Made by a program: the position numbers and the translations under genes | Shown: positions 32,084-43,850 of the stretch, piece after piece | How the letters are laid out: each line of letters opens with the position of its first letter | How positions within the stretch are numbered: position 1 is the stretch's first letter | NCBI GenBank assembly: GCA_020205615.1 | Contig: CM035162.1 | Coordinates: forward strand, 32,700,479-32,764,478 | Direction of reading: 5' to 3' | DNA from: Panax quinquefolius | Lineage: Eukaryota > Streptophyta > Magnoliopsida > Apiales > Araliaceae | Length of the DNA stretch: 64,000 nucleotides | Notes under the pieces: model-generated | The model's database searches: none | What the model was told of the DNA's origin: nothing | Seen by the model: only the letters and a program-made list of their open reading frames with translations

Positions 32084-34109
32084 GGTTATATATATATATA
32101 TTCTTAATTATTATATAATTAAAATAAAAAGTTTATTTTAATTTTAAAATAAAAAGTTTATTTTAATATTAAAATATAAAGTTTTATTTTAATCTTAATA
32201 ATTTTATAATTAAAATAAAATGTTTATTTTAATTTTAAAATTAGAATTTCATGCTAACTAATTAGAGTTGGAATTGGATTCCATGATAACTAATTGGAGT
32301 TGAAATTGGATTCTATTTTTCCTTAAATAAAGGAGTTTATTTTAATATGAAATTAGATTTCATATTATTCAAAATAAAAAGGGTTTATTTGTGAATAGGA
32401 AAAAGAATCAGTCTTTCCTTAAATAAAGGAGTTTATTTAGATATGAAATAAGATTTCATATTATTCAAAAATAAAGGAGTTTATTTGTGAATAGGAAAGA
32501 GAATCCGTGTTTCCTTTAATAATATTTTTTTACATGGAATTGGATTCATAATTAATTAAAATAAAAGAGTTTATTTTAATTAAAGATTTTTTTACATGGA
32601 ATTGGATTCCATAATTAATTAAAATAAAAGAGTTTATTTTAATTAAAGATTTTTTTTTACATGGAATTGGATTCCATAATTAATTAAAATAAAGGAGTTT
32701 ATTTTGATTAAAGATTTTGATTAAAATAAAATAGTTTATTTTATTCAAAATTGGACAAATTAAAATAAAATAGTTTTATTTTGATTTAAATTTGGATTAA
32801 AATAAAGGAGTTTATTTTGATTCAAAAAAAATAAATTTTATACTAACTAAATTTGCCCATTAAATGATATCAATATATATATATTAAATATTTATTATTC
32901 ATGAGATGAATGTTATTTATTGATGCATATGGTGATGTGTATGATAATAAATGGGATTGATTATGGACTATTGATCCGATAACTGATTGGATTTTATTTT
33001 AGTTGGATGCATGAATGTATGGGTTTTATTAAATGGGGTCTGCGATTGCCTTCTCTAATTTTTCCTTAATGTAAATTCTAACTCCTCCTATGTACATTTC
33101 TCCTCGATCACGATCAAGGTTTCTATTTATTTTAAATAGTTTTGTAATAGGAATAGTTAGAATTAATTTTGAAAAAATTGGAGATCAAGGAGCAAGGAGC
33201 GCTTGAAGACCCGATTTGTAATGGAGCCCAGAGTTTAAATGTAATAGTTATATTTAAATATTATTTCTTGCACTTTGGGGGTTTGACCTTTTGGTTCACT
33301 TGGTGGCTCTAGTGAACCAAACTAGAATAAAAGTCCATAATCAATTCGGGTAGAATATAGTATTCTATATGTGCATGCTTATACTATATATATTATATAT
33401 TATGCAAACATGCTTCGCATGTTCATTAATACGACGCGTATTTTATATATATATATGTGTGTATGTACGCTTAAACAAGATGAGACAAATTAATAATAAA
33501 CCCCTCAATTTTTATATTAAGTCCTAAGCGTTCAAAGATATTTGGAATATCGAACGCCGCCTTTCTAGCATGATAAAATTAATAGAGTATTAAATATTTA
33601 ATATGAGTTTGTTGTGTCACCACAAGGCAAATATTAAGTATTTAAGATGTTAATTTATCACATTTGATGCTTATAAAGAAAATTGAACAATATTGTTTTG
33701 TTGTGTCACCATAAGGATGATATTTTTCTTTTTGAATATATGGAGTGCTAGGTGGGACTTAACTTGGATAATTTTGATTCTGGATGTGCCACCACTTGAT
33801 CAAAATAATCTAAGAGGCAAAATAAAAGGAGTTGCATAGTTGATGTAATTGACAAAAGTTGTCTACCTATTTATTTATATATAGTTTGTTGTGTCACCAC
33901 AAGGCTATATACATTTGAAATGGGATCCTTATTCTCACTAGCAAATCTTTAATTAGATTTTTCTTAGAACTATATAAGTGAGGGTAATATAGTTTGAAGA
34001 AAATAGTGGGAGATACCAATTTAAAACAAGACCTAAATTATTTTGGTAATTAATAAAAGAATGTATGTTAAAATGTTGTTAATTACAAATTCATTTACAG
34101 AATTTTACA
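31756..34109 (+). other. Copia-2 leader (2.35 kb, non-coding)
   Basis: No ORF of note. It contains (TA)n runs (32015-32035, 32056-32100), an array of AAAATAAA/TTTATTTT palindromes (32117-32825) and three 'tgttgtgtcaccacaagg' stem-loops (about 33612, 33700, 33889). Packaging and translation signals would be expected in such a leader; which of these serve is unknown. Confidence 0.65.
32117..32825 (+). repeat. Array of ~14 AAAATAAA-TTTATTTT hairpin repeats
   Basis: The core 'ttaaaataaa(a/g)(g/t)agtttatttta' recurs about 14 times. Within it a ~62-bp unit with 'acatggaattggattccata' is in tandem three times (32533, 32595, 32660), and a ~135-bp unit with 'cataatattcaaaataaa'-like text is duplicated (32325-32520). 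Confidence 0.85.
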
Positions 34110-34900
34110 ATGTCTAAAATTACTATCACTGCGTAGCATATTAGATGCTAAATTAACCAGACCGAATTAAATGGATTGGTTAAAGAATTTGAGAATAGTT
34201 CTCATAGCTGAAAAGTTATCTTATGTCCTTAATACGCCTATCCCTGCAATGGTTGCAGACAATGCCTCTGAGGAAGACAATGGCAAGATGATTCACAGTT
34301 GGCTCAATGCATCATGCTCGCATCCATGAGTAACGAGCTTGGCACACAAGATAAAACTATGGATGCTCCTCTTATATTCCTGCACATCAAGTAGTTGATG
34401 GCGAGGAAAGTAGGACAGATAGATATCAGATATCTAAGGAGCTCTTCCGATCTAGAATGGCCAATGGTACTATAGTATAGACAAAAGTTCTTAACATTAT
34501 CAATTTGATTGATCAATTAGGACAATGAGTTTTGTCATGGATGGAGAGTTGAGCCAAGATTTGATCTTGCACTCACTCCCGGACTCCTTTCACAATTGTT
34601 GTGAATTTTTCATATGAACAAGCTAGATATCAGTCTCGCTGATTTGCTTAACATGTTGAAAATGTTGAGAGTGACTTTCCAACCAAGAAAAATAAAGTCT
34701 TACTGGTAGGGGCCAAAGGATCTTTTGAAAAGAAGATCGATTCTAAGAAGGTAAATAGAAAGGCAAAAACAAAGGATAATAAGAACAAAACTGATATGGA
34801 TGGCAAAGGAGTTTGCTTCCACTGCAATAAGCATGGACACTAGAAAGAAACTGCGAGAAGCACCTTGCAGTGGCTAACCAAAGAAGCTTAATGAAGTTTC
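34110..34900 (+). pseudogene. Copia-2 gag
   Basis: Putative start MSKITITA at 34110. In shifting frames: ILDAKLTRPN, WLKNLRIVLIAEKLSYVLNT (UBN2 N-terminus), LDISLADLLNMLK, and a CCHC knuckle in which CFHCNKHGHW has decayed to ..STAISMDTRK. It ends PKKLNEVSVTNTNLFMIEIN. At least six stops or shifts. Confidence 0.7.
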
Positions 34901-35720
34901 GGTTACAAATACAAATTTGTTCATGATTGAAATAAATTTTTCTTTAAGTCAAGGTTCTACTTGGGTATTGGATACCGACTTTGGTTATCATAAATATAGA
35001 TTTATGAAGGACCAAATGTAAGTAGAAAGTTAAACAAAGATAAGTAATCCTATGTGTGAAAAATGAAGCAAAGGTTTCTTGCATTAGCTATAGAAACTTA
35101 TAGTTTAGACCTTTTATGGGCAAATCTATTAAGTCAATAAGTTGTTATTGTATTCCAATTCTTGTTAGAAACATTATTTCCATTTTATTGTTGGACAATA
35201 AAATTTTGGTATTATAATTAAGAACAATTGTTGTTCTATTTATAATAATAATGTTTCGTATAAATCGAATGATTACTTAATGGATTTCGTATACTTGACT
35301 TTTACGTGAAAAATTATTTTGTAAATTGAACAAACTAGTATAAGAAAAGGAGATGGTAATTCAAAGAGTTGAATGTGTATTTCTTTGAATACAAGTATGA
35401 ATTATTTGAAAGGTTCAAAGAATTCAAAAATGAAACAAATTGGCAAAGTATTAGGATTCTTTGATCGGATCAAGGAATAAATACTTGTGCAATAAGTTTC
35501 TAGATCATCTCAAATGGTTTTCTCATAATGGACGCCTCTTGATACATAATAATTGATTGATGTATCTGAAAGGAAAAATCATACCTTGTTGGACATGGTA
35601 CGGTCCATAATGATTTTACCGATATTCCAAAGATATCCTTCAGGATCATGTCCTAGAAATGGTCAGACATATCTACGAAAAAAGGTAACCTCAAAATCCA
35701 AATTTCAAGACTCCATAAAA
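34901..35720 (+). pseudogene. Copia-2 protease, GAG-pre-integrase and integrase
   Basis: WVLDTDFGYH (about 34967) is a damaged protease active site (expected DTGC.YH). The pre-integrase segment reads GKSIK.NKCYCIPILVRNII and IKNNCCSIYNNNVSY (35110-35260). The integrase core is shortened; its C-terminal VSERKNHTLLDMVRSIM (35553 onward) is clear. The DDE residues cannot all be placed. Confidence 0.7.
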
Positions 35721-37076
35721 GTTATGGATGGGGAGGATTCCTAATCTTAAGTATGTTAAGATAAGGGGTTGTCCAACTTATGTGAAAAGGTTTCAAGGAT
35801 AAGTTTGGGACAAGATTTGACATGTACTGATTTGTGGGACATCCTAAAGTAAGTTTAGGTATATGTTCTATAATTCTACTTAGCAAAAGGTGTTTGTTAC
35901 GAAACACGCCGCCTTCTAAGATAAAGGTGTTTATCATTAAAAGGGGCTAGTGGGAGGATAATAGATCTTGAAAAGTTCAAGAACCACAAAACACTATAAG
36001 TAAAATAAGAGGAACTCGTAGATAGACCTATTGTACCACAACAAGAATCATAAACTGGAATAGTACCAAAGATACCGGGAGGTATGGATTCATCATGGAT
36101 GATGATGATGAGAGGTACACATCATGAAGATGATGATCCGAGTTACATTCGATGAGGTAAGACTTTCTAGTGTGTACAAAAGGGTCGATTGGGAGCGTCG
36201 TGAAATTTCTAGTATTATATGATGATATACTACGGATGAGGAATAACATACCAATGCTACAATCAGTAAAGATAAAGTTGTCTAAACATTCCTCCATGAA
36301 TGATTTGGAAGAGAATTTTAGTTGGGGATATAAATCTATATAGATAGATTTAAGAGGATGCTCGACTTAACCCAAGGAACGTATATTCATTTGATGCTAA
36401 AGTCGTTTAGCATGGCAAACTCCAAGAGATGTCTCATGTTGATGAGCCATGGAGTGTATCTCTTAATAGTCCCCACAGACTCACGAAAAGAGAGGTCGCA
36501 TGAGTAACAATCATGTATGCAATGAAATGTACGAGACGATGTTGATCGGTCATATTATGGAGAAGTTCACTATGAATCGTTGAAAAACATCTTAAAGTGC
36601 TTAACTTAAGGCACTAAGGATGTGATCATATTCATGGTGGGTCTAAATTAAAACTAGAGGGCTTAACAGGACTCAAGTTTTTCAGACGGACTCAAAGGCG
36701 ACGTAAAATCCACTTTAAGGTAAAGTGTTACCTTGAACGGTGGTGCAGTGAATTGGAAAGGTTCCAAACAGCAAAGAGTTGCTGGTTTAGTGATAAAGAC
36801 AAAGTATATAGCTATAAATGAAGCTGCAAGTTGATTGTTTGGATTAAAAGTTCATTACAGAACTAGGAATAGTTCCTAAGTCTCATCTTGGATCTAAACA
36901 TGTGTTGTGGCACTTTCATTTGATTATTAGAATCATTAAAAGATGGGAAATCACTATAGAGATAGTGGACTCTCAAGAACAACATTACATATCCATTAAC
37001 TAAAGCTTATCCAACAGCAGGATAATCGTCACTTAGAGAAGAAGAGTATAAGATACCATGACGATTGGCTTTAGTG
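35721..37076 (+). pseudogene. Copia-2 pol end: integrase C-region, RT and RNase H remnants
   Basis: VKIRGCPTYVKRF and KGVCYET.RLLR.KGASGRII (35750-36000) correspond to the region after the integrase core. RT is mostly missing. From about 36400: VDEPWSVSLNSPHRLTKRE, IMYAMKCTR, ESLKNILKCL, then RNase H text with FTLNGGAVNW-like TLNGGAVNWKGSKQQRVAGL and KTKYIAINEA. The catalytic YVDD box was not found. Confidence 0.68.
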
Positions 37077-37077
37077 C

Positions 37078-37088
37078 AAGTGGGAGAT
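37078..37088 (+). other. Copia-2 polypurine tract
   Basis: AAGTGGGAGAT directly before the 3' LTR (TGAAAG); 'caagtgggaga' is the usual Copia tract. Confidence 0.8.
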
Positions 37089-38968
37089 TGAAAGTAATAT
37101 GCACACAAGCCAATCATGTTTGATGATAAAGCATATACTTTGTAACAATCTTATTCATTTATTAATAAAAAGTATTAATTTATTAAAGGCTTTTAATTAT
37201 CTACATGATGCTGTTTTATAATATGTGATAAACCTATAGTTTTAAGCAATGCTTTTAGAATAATGATGATGATCATTCTAATGAGATCTAAATTCTTAGA
37301 AAGCTTAAAACTAAAATAGTTCCCAATCATTGGATTACTAAATTGGGGATTAGTGAATCCAGGATAGATTGGTACATACGTTGCTTGCTCATTAGATGAG
37401 GATGATTGATCTCATGATCATCCGTGTGTGGAGACACTAAAGCAAGTATGTAGGTGCTTATTGGAGAATAAGTTCCTTTGAGCGTGGCTCGCTAAGGAAT
37501 ACCTAATGGAGTTTTATTTGCTGTCGCCAATAGGAATTCTGTAGTGATAGTAAGACAAATAGTCCTTGGACTTGAGATCATCATAGTATCTTGTGTATGA
37601 TGAGTTATACTTTGACTTATTCCTTAAGACCCTTAGGGTATATCAAAGGGTATGCTTGGGTATAATAAGTTATACATGGAGATAATGTATGATCAATAAA
37701 GAATCTACCACTTCTAATAAAAGAAGAGAAATGTCCTATGTGATTCGATAAATGACAACCCAGTAGTCCTTGGCCAAGGCAGAATGAAATTAGAAAGGAG
37801 TTTCTAATTTGCATTATTTGGAGTTGTGCATTTAAGGATCGAAATACATATAATTAAATAAAATAAGACTTGACAAGTAATTCCATGCCTTATATTTAAT
37901 TGGGACATTGTATGGTGGAAGGATTGAATATGCGGTAACTATTTACTCAAAGGTTCTTTAATGATTAATGTTGAAATCTATATTATCCGGAAAGTCGTTG
38001 ATCATTTAGGGAGGCTTATCCATATTGTAGAATAAATATTATTTATTTAAATAAATTAATTGTTTAATTTATTTATTTAAATAAGATTAGAATTGTTCTA
38101 ATTGATTTATTCACAACCGGTTTAATATGGAGAACCTAAAGGGTCACACCATAAAAGGAAGAATAATTATTTAAGAAGTTAATGGCATAATCGTAATAAT
38201 ATGTTATGTATATTTAATTTAATCTATGGTGATAGAATAAATTAAATAGCTTAATATTTATTATTTAATATTTTAGAAATATTATATATAAATTAATAAG
38301 AGGAGTCTTATTAATATTATTACAATTATTATTATTTTAATTTCTAAAAGAGTTTAGGAATTAATTTAATATAAGTACTCTCATTTATTCCTAATTGGAT
38401 TAGGAAGGAAAATTAGTTAAAGGAGTTTAATTAATTATCCCTAATAAGATTAGGGAGCTTAATTAATTAAAAGAATTTAATTAATTAAAACCCAATTCCT
38501 TAATTGTTAAGGTGGGTTGCCCACATCTATAAATAAGAGGAGTCTTATTATGGGTGAGGGGGTTGTTGACTTTTACAACGACATAATTCTAATTTGTTGG
38601 AGAGTACGTTCTTACCTATAGAGATAGGAAAAACTAGGGTTTGAGCCAATACCCCTTCTTCTTGAATCTTTATTTTTCCTTGGTGGATCACCTCTAGAGG
38701 CCAAACATATGGGTGGCTAACGTTGATCAAAGGAAGGAACCAAACCCGGTGGATTCAAGTTGAACGCGAAAGGATTTGGAGGTGAACTTGTACCTGAGGA
38801 AGCTCGATCTTCGAGGGTATGATTTTATTCTTTATCTTTTCGTTTAATTAATAATTATGCATAAAGGGTGATCCGGGTATATGGTTTGTAAATTTTTAAA
38901 CTCTGATTTTACACGTTTCCGCATTTTTATGCAATTAGATTGCGCACATGAATATTACAAACCTAACA
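37089..38968 (+). mobile_element. Copia-2 3' LTR
   Basis: 1880 bp, close to the 5' LTR throughout, TATA box at 38528-38535. It ends AACCTAACA, followed by the GAAAG duplication and resumption of array C RT. Confidence 0.92.
38528..38535 (+). promoter_or_regulatory. TATA box of Copia-2 3' LTR
   Basis: TATAAATA in 'ccacatctataaataagagg'. As a 3' LTR promoter it would read outward into the RT of array C and element E. Confidence 0.5.
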
Positions 38969-38973
38969 GAAAG

Positions 38974-39352
38974 ATGGGAGTATGCAACTTTGTATTGATT
39001 ATCGGGAGTAGAATCATGTCACCATCAAAAATAGGTACCCATTGCCACGTATTGATGACCTGTTTGATCAGTTACAAGGAGCACAATTCTTTTCAAAGAT
39101 CGATCTTCGTTCGGATATCATCATTTGAAGGTTAAAAGCGAGGATATTCCAAAGGCGCCTTCGTAACTCCTAAGACGGGCATTATGAATTTTTAGTCATG
39201 TCTTTTGGATTGACTAATGCTCCTGCTGCCTTCATGGATATGATGAACCGAGTATTCAAGGAATATTTGGATCACTTTGTGGTCGTCTTTATTGATGACA
39301 TCCTTATTTATTCCAAAATTCGTGAAGATCATGAGCAACACTTGAGGCTAAT
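38974..39352 (+). pseudogene. Array C copy 2: reverse transcriptase, part 2
   Basis: The 379 bases between Copia-2 and element E read [13 protein letters not shown] (then TAG for Leu), [26 protein letters not shown] (one base lost), [20 protein letters not shown] and the catalytic FIDDILIYS (about 39288-39314), ending HEQHLRLI, where E enters. All catalytic Asp codons are present. Confidence 0.9.
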
Positions 39353-39924
39353 TGTGACGCCCCCAAAATAGGTCCATTCCATCCAACCCATTCTGAGTCG
39401 CCAAATACATGGTACAGAAATAACTACAACTTTATTAATACATTTGTCGTGCAAAATACGACAACATATATATATCTTGTGAGTTTAAATACAATTATTG
39501 TCTTCTAGACAATATACATACCCAAATAAATCCTCATCGTAATTATTTATACATTATTTTACAAAATGGTGAGGACTACTAAACAACTCTCTCTATAACC
39601 ATCATTCCATACCCCGACTGCATTCGCTACATTCTCGCCTCCGAGAAGAAAAATGGAACAAAAAGGAAAAGGGTGAGCTCAACTAGCCCAGTAAAGAATA
39701 TTATGACTAAGATAATATACAACAAATTATCGTTAGTCTCCAACAGGGAAAAATCTAATATAATATAATTGACAACCAGTTTTAAATCAATCTTCGCAGC
39801 TGAAATAATAATTCAATAGAAGAGTTAAGTAGAGAATGCAAACTACTATCTTCTATATATGAATTTAAAAGTTCATCGTCGATATTTTATCCCGTAACAT
39901 CAATCAATATATATCCGAATCAAA

Positions 39925-40125
39925 TATTCATCTTTCCACTACAGCCAAAGATATTCATCGGTTGGTCATGTTCATCTAAACACTGCTCATCTTTGCACTA
40001 CGGGCCAAAGATATTAATCGATCGGTCATGTTCATCTCAACACATTCATCTTTGCACTACGGCCAAAGATATTCATCAAGAAATCATTCATCTTTGCACT
40101 ACAGTGCCAAAGATATTCAAGATAT
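39925..40125 (-). repeat. ~60-bp 'gcactacgggccaaagatatt' repeat in E left LTR
   Basis: Four units with 'cactacggccaaagatatt' spaced 55-65 bp; the partner LTR has the matching array at 45838-46040. Confidence 0.8.
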
Positions 40126-40371
40126 ATCATCATTTAGACCGAGGATGGTGAAAATATTTCAAAGAAAACGAATCCAAAGTGAAACAAAAGAACAAGTATT
40201 AAGGATTAAGTATTTTAAACAATCCAAGTTCAAAAATATTTCATAAATAATCATATCAAGTAAAATTCAAGAATGATCAAAACATGGATACAATCAAAGC
40301 TAGTATCCGTAATAGATATTTTAGACGAAAAAGAAAAAATTTTCATTTTTCGGTGAAATAGTCAAAATAAT

Positions 40372-40533
40372 CGTGAATAGTGCCGTATCGTGAATAGTAA
40401 CTCTCGACACCAAAAGATAGAAATTTCATAAAAAAACATCTTCACGCTTCGTGAATAGTACTGAATGAATAGTACTCGTGAATAGTAACTCGTGAATAGT
40501 AACTCGTGAATAGTAACTCTTGAATAGTAACCC
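40372..40533 (-). repeat. TGAATAGTAACTC array in E left LTR
   Basis: Degenerate copies at the left, then 'gtgaatagtaactc' in a run of four to five near 40465-40530. Same motif as in B, at the same side of the TATA box. Confidence 0.75.
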
Positions 40534-40807
40534 GACATGAAAAAGTTTCAAATTTGATAAAAATTTTCAACCAATATTTTAAGATAATGATATTGAAGAA
40601 ATAATATCATTTCGAGAATAAAATAACATCCCTTACATCGAAAGACAAGATACTTCTAGTCAAAAAACAGGATATAAGGCTATGACTTGAACTTGCACCG
40701 TATAGCAATACTCAAAGTATACTCAAAATACTCACAAGAATACGCTCGATAATATAGAGAGAAAACTTGAGTTTCTAGTGTGATTTTCAATTCTAACCTA
40801 AGCACCC

Positions 40808-40815
40808 TATTTATA
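40808..40815 (-). promoter_or_regulatory. TATA box of E left LTR
   Basis: Minus-strand TATAAATA in 'cctataaatagggtgcttag', a context different from the B, C and D LTRs. Confidence 0.55.
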
Positions 40816-42191
40816 GGAAAATGCTTAGAACACCAAAGTTAGAAAATTTAATATAATAATATATATATATATATATATATATGCAAATTTGTCTACGCAC
40901 CTAGAACCATCTGAATTCAACAACTTTCATGTGTTTAATGAGGCTAACCAAACACAAAAACGTTTTTGTAATTAAAAATATTTTAAACTTCCAAAAATCA
41001 ATTATTTCGGAGCTTCGAAACTTAAATAATTCATAATAAATAGCTCTTTTATCAGAAAAAATCAAAACACACGACTTTCCATAGGAAATTCCATTATCTA
41101 CAACTTTACAGAAGGAAGTTTTTCCAAATTTCAAACAGAAATTAACCGAAATCCACAAACGGGCGATTTTACATGCTATAATCAAATTTCGGTCAATAAT
41201 TGTGTCCACCAACACACAAAATATGTGTTAAACATTTAATGCCACAAAAATACTCTTCATCCTCATATACTCATATATCCCACATTCATTATAAAAATAT
41301 CACCGTTAATATATTATTAAAATAATATATTTAAATGAATTATTTTATCGGAAAAAGATAAAATATTAATTTTCAACAATTGTCACATTAAAAATTTTCT
41401 CCATCTATATCCACATAAAATCAATATTTTCCTCATCATATAAATCAATAATTAATTATTCACAAATAATATTACAGAATCACAAGATCTTGGCAACAGT
41501 AGTTCCTGTGAAAGAGGGGCTTTCAATAAGGATCTCTCTTCTTGCTAGCGCAATTAGGTGACCAAACCTCTCCTTAGATGAACTTTCTAGACATTGCCAA
41601 TAATTTTATCCAATAATATTATTCAGATAATATGAATTATTACTCCGATAATGGAAAAATCGTGTAATGACAATTTATTAAAACAACAATAATATAAAAT
41701 ATCAACGCAAAGAATTATTGAATCAATAAAATAAAATAATTGAAACAATAATTATCAGTAATAATTATTGAGTAGTGCCTTCTTACGTAAGAATTAATAA
41801 TTGGTGCAATACCGTGTGTGCCATTGCTCAACAACGCGTATTAGTGTGTTTTAACCACCGGGTATTCCAACAAAGATTAATCTGGTAACAACTATGCCGT
41901 TATTTATAAACAACTTATATTTGTCGTTTTTCTTCATCCAATCGCTTTCGTTATGGGGCCCATAAAAGATCGCGGCCGTTGCATTTAATATTCCCCAAGC
42001 AGATACGAATATTCCACGACCAAACGAATATTCTCCTAACAATAATGAATATTTTATAACCACTTGCTTATTCGAAATATTTGCATGTATTTTACCCATA
42101 ACTATCCACATTAATCAAATCAACCCTTACTATTTCAAAATAATAAATAGAGGAAAATAAATTTCATTTATTAATAATTTGGGGTCTTACA

Positions 42192-42203
42192 ACCTCCCTC
42201 CTT
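42192..42203 (-). other. Element E polypurine tract
   Basis: Minus-strand AAGGAGGGAGGT directly before the 3' LTR start. Confidence 0.75.
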
Positions 42204-42960
42204 ATGAAATTTCGTCCTCGAAATTAACGTGACGCACGGTGTGTTTCAAAAGATGAGAATACCTCGCTTTCATTTTCCGCTTTCCAACTCCCGGTCATTT
42301 CCTCAATAGCATGGTTTCTCCACAAAACCTTAACTTGTGGTATAACCCCTAAGACATAGGACATGTTCTTTCCTCTACAAGATCTTGACAGTACCTCCTC
42401 GACACGTTAAGTCTTCTGGCTATCTCTTAGGTTCTAACTCAACGACGTGGTTCGGTCGTCCACATATATTTACGTAACATCGATACGTAAAAAAACGTTA
42501 TGAACACGCGTCATATTTGGCGGTAAAACGAGTCTATAGGACACAATTCCTATTCGATCGAGAATTTCAAATGGATTAATAAATCGAAGGTTTGAGCTTT
42601 CCTCACCTCACCGATTCTCGCTTTTGAAATAACTTCTTGCACCTCCTTCTTCAAATTCATCAGCTCCGGTGTGTAGCTTGAACGACTTTAACTTTATCGA
42701 TTAAAGTCGATTATACTCAGATATCATCACGTGGGTACCTAGAGTTTTCATCTCCATCTCTATTATTTGTAAATTATCTGAAATGAGTCTTTGATAATAT
42801 CGTACTTTCAGACTTGTATACGATCTTCTACTCAACACGTCACTACCACGTTCGCTTTTCCAGGATGGCATGGTCGTAAACATGTCTTTGAAATGAGTCT
42901 CCTCTTGAGTTCTTCAAGCTCTTCCCACATTCCTTGCTCCATTCGAATTTTGTATCTCTA
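42204..42960 (-). pseudogene. Element E: RNase H scrap, truncated integrase, GPY/F and chromodomain
   Basis: In sense order (right to left): an ELKRRLIS segment joined to HPGKANVV, so most of RNase H is lost; an LIDKVK integrase N-terminus; a jump from the RIGE region to RKAQTFD, skipping zinc finger and DDE core; then GPY/F and a chromodomain text with VLWRNHAIEE and a tail near 42230. Stops and shifts in every module. Confidence 0.65.
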
Positions 42961-43400
42961 CGAGTCAATTGCGTTAATGGAATAGCGATTCGAGAATATC
43001 CTTCAACGAATCTCGATAATAACCAACTAAGCCTAGAAAGCTACGTATTTCGATTACCGACTTAGGTTGTTCTCAATCGTGACTCATATCCCAACCTTGG
43101 ATAAGACGTTACAATGACACCTATCGGCCTTTACTATCGCGACGAATATGGTGTCCCCTACGGAGAGTCCGCTTCGGTGCATTCGACAAAGGAAGTCACC
43201 AGATAAAGGCTCGGTACCAAATTTATAGTTGAATTTTTAACTCTCGAAGTTCAATAGAGCCATTCGATATGAGATTTTAGAAATGAGTTTTGTACCGGGT
43301 TCAAAGTCGATACAAAATTTAATATCGTCTTTGGAAGTAAACCAAAAATTCTTTCAGAAATACGTCGGAAAAATCAATAACAACAGGAATATTATTCAAA
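42961..43400 (-). pseudogene. Element E: reverse transcriptase remnant with X insert
   Basis: Sense order: ..FNPVQNSFLKSHIEWLY (43210-43330, RT N-terminus), passenger X (43214-43077), then QPKSVIEIRSFLGLVGYYR and LEDILESLFH-like thumb text (43070-42960). The whole catalytic palm, including FIDDILIYS, is missing and X stands in its place. Confidence 0.7.
43077..43214 (-). repeat. Passenger sequence X, copy 2 (in RT of element E)
   Basis: Sense-strand frame EPLSGDFLCRMHRSGLSVGD, later ADRCHCNVLSKVG, then a stop. It shares GDF, VGD and DR.HC.VLSK with the B copy. It is the most diverged of the three long copies. Confidence 0.75.
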
Positions 43401-43850
43401 TCGACGTGTCTTTATTCAAATCCATAACATGGACTAAGAAAACTTGACATCCGTAATAAACGAATGACTTCATGGCTTGATATGAAAATGTTTGACTACA
43501 ATGGTTTGATTGCTTGAATTCAGAATAACAAGTTGCTTAGGAATATGAAAACTAACAACCTTACTTAAAGTAATCAATTTTGGCATGAGGAGTAGTTAAC
43601 CTTAAAATCACATCAAAAGCAAATATCTCTATAGAAATAAGGTTAATGGGTAATGTGATAGTGCCAACTGAATCAAGCAAGATTTCTAAACAACGGATGT
43701 AATGAAAGTTTCTCTAACTGAGTCCCCATAAATAGGTCAAAGTCTAATTTCTCCATAGTCAAGTTCAAACGTTGAGCGCAAGCAAGAGAGATAAAAGAAT
43801 GGGTAGAAGCAGGGGTATCTAGTAAGGTATAAACTTCGCAAGAATTTATA
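43401..43850 (-). pseudogene. Element E: protease region
   Basis: Sense order: SCEVYTLLDTPASTHSFISL-like active-site text near 43780-43850 (damaged at DTGS), LNLTMEKLDFDLFMGTQLEK, then linker text to SSFLSPCYGFE near 43430. Frames change several times. Confidence 0.6.

Larger units (their letters stand above)
29874..38968 (+). mobile_element. Copia-2: Ty1/Copia element inserted in RT of array C
   Basis: 9095 bp with two LTRs (29874-31741 and 37089-38968) starting TGAAAGTAATATGC and ending CTAACA, flanked by a perfect GAAAG duplication (29869-29873, 38969-38973). The order gag, protease, integrase, RT/RNase H marks Copia. It has a 2.3-kb non-coding leader. All reading frames are heavily interrupted. 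Confidence 0.92.
39353..42191 (-). mobile_element. Element E 3' LTR (left in window)
   Basis: 2839 bp. Contains, in plus-strand order, a ~60-bp 'tttgcactacgggccaaaga' repeat (39925-40125), the 15-bp TGAATAGTAACTC array (40372-40533), a TATA box (40808) and an (AT)n run (40857-40883). The minus-strand ORF at 40901-41215 has a homologue in the partner LTR but no recognisable domain. Confidence 0.9.

Noticed and set aside
31756..34109. TA-rich and short-unit repeats considered as a satellite, matrix attachment region or replication origin
   Set aside because: They lie between the primer site and gag of a bounded Copia element, so the leader explanation is simpler.
34304..38730. Minus-strand ORFs in Copia-2 (34304-34516, 35722-36297, 37617-37814, 38548-38730)
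   Set aside because: Shadows of plus-strand gag/pol or of LTR sequence; the plus strand carries the recognisable motifs.
40901..41215. Minus-strand 104-codon ORF conserved in both E LTRs (second copy 46912-47112) as a possible LTR-encoded protein
   Set aside because: The partner copy is shortened to 66 codons, no domain is recognised, and the two LTRs of one element are identical at birth, so conservation is not evidence of coding.
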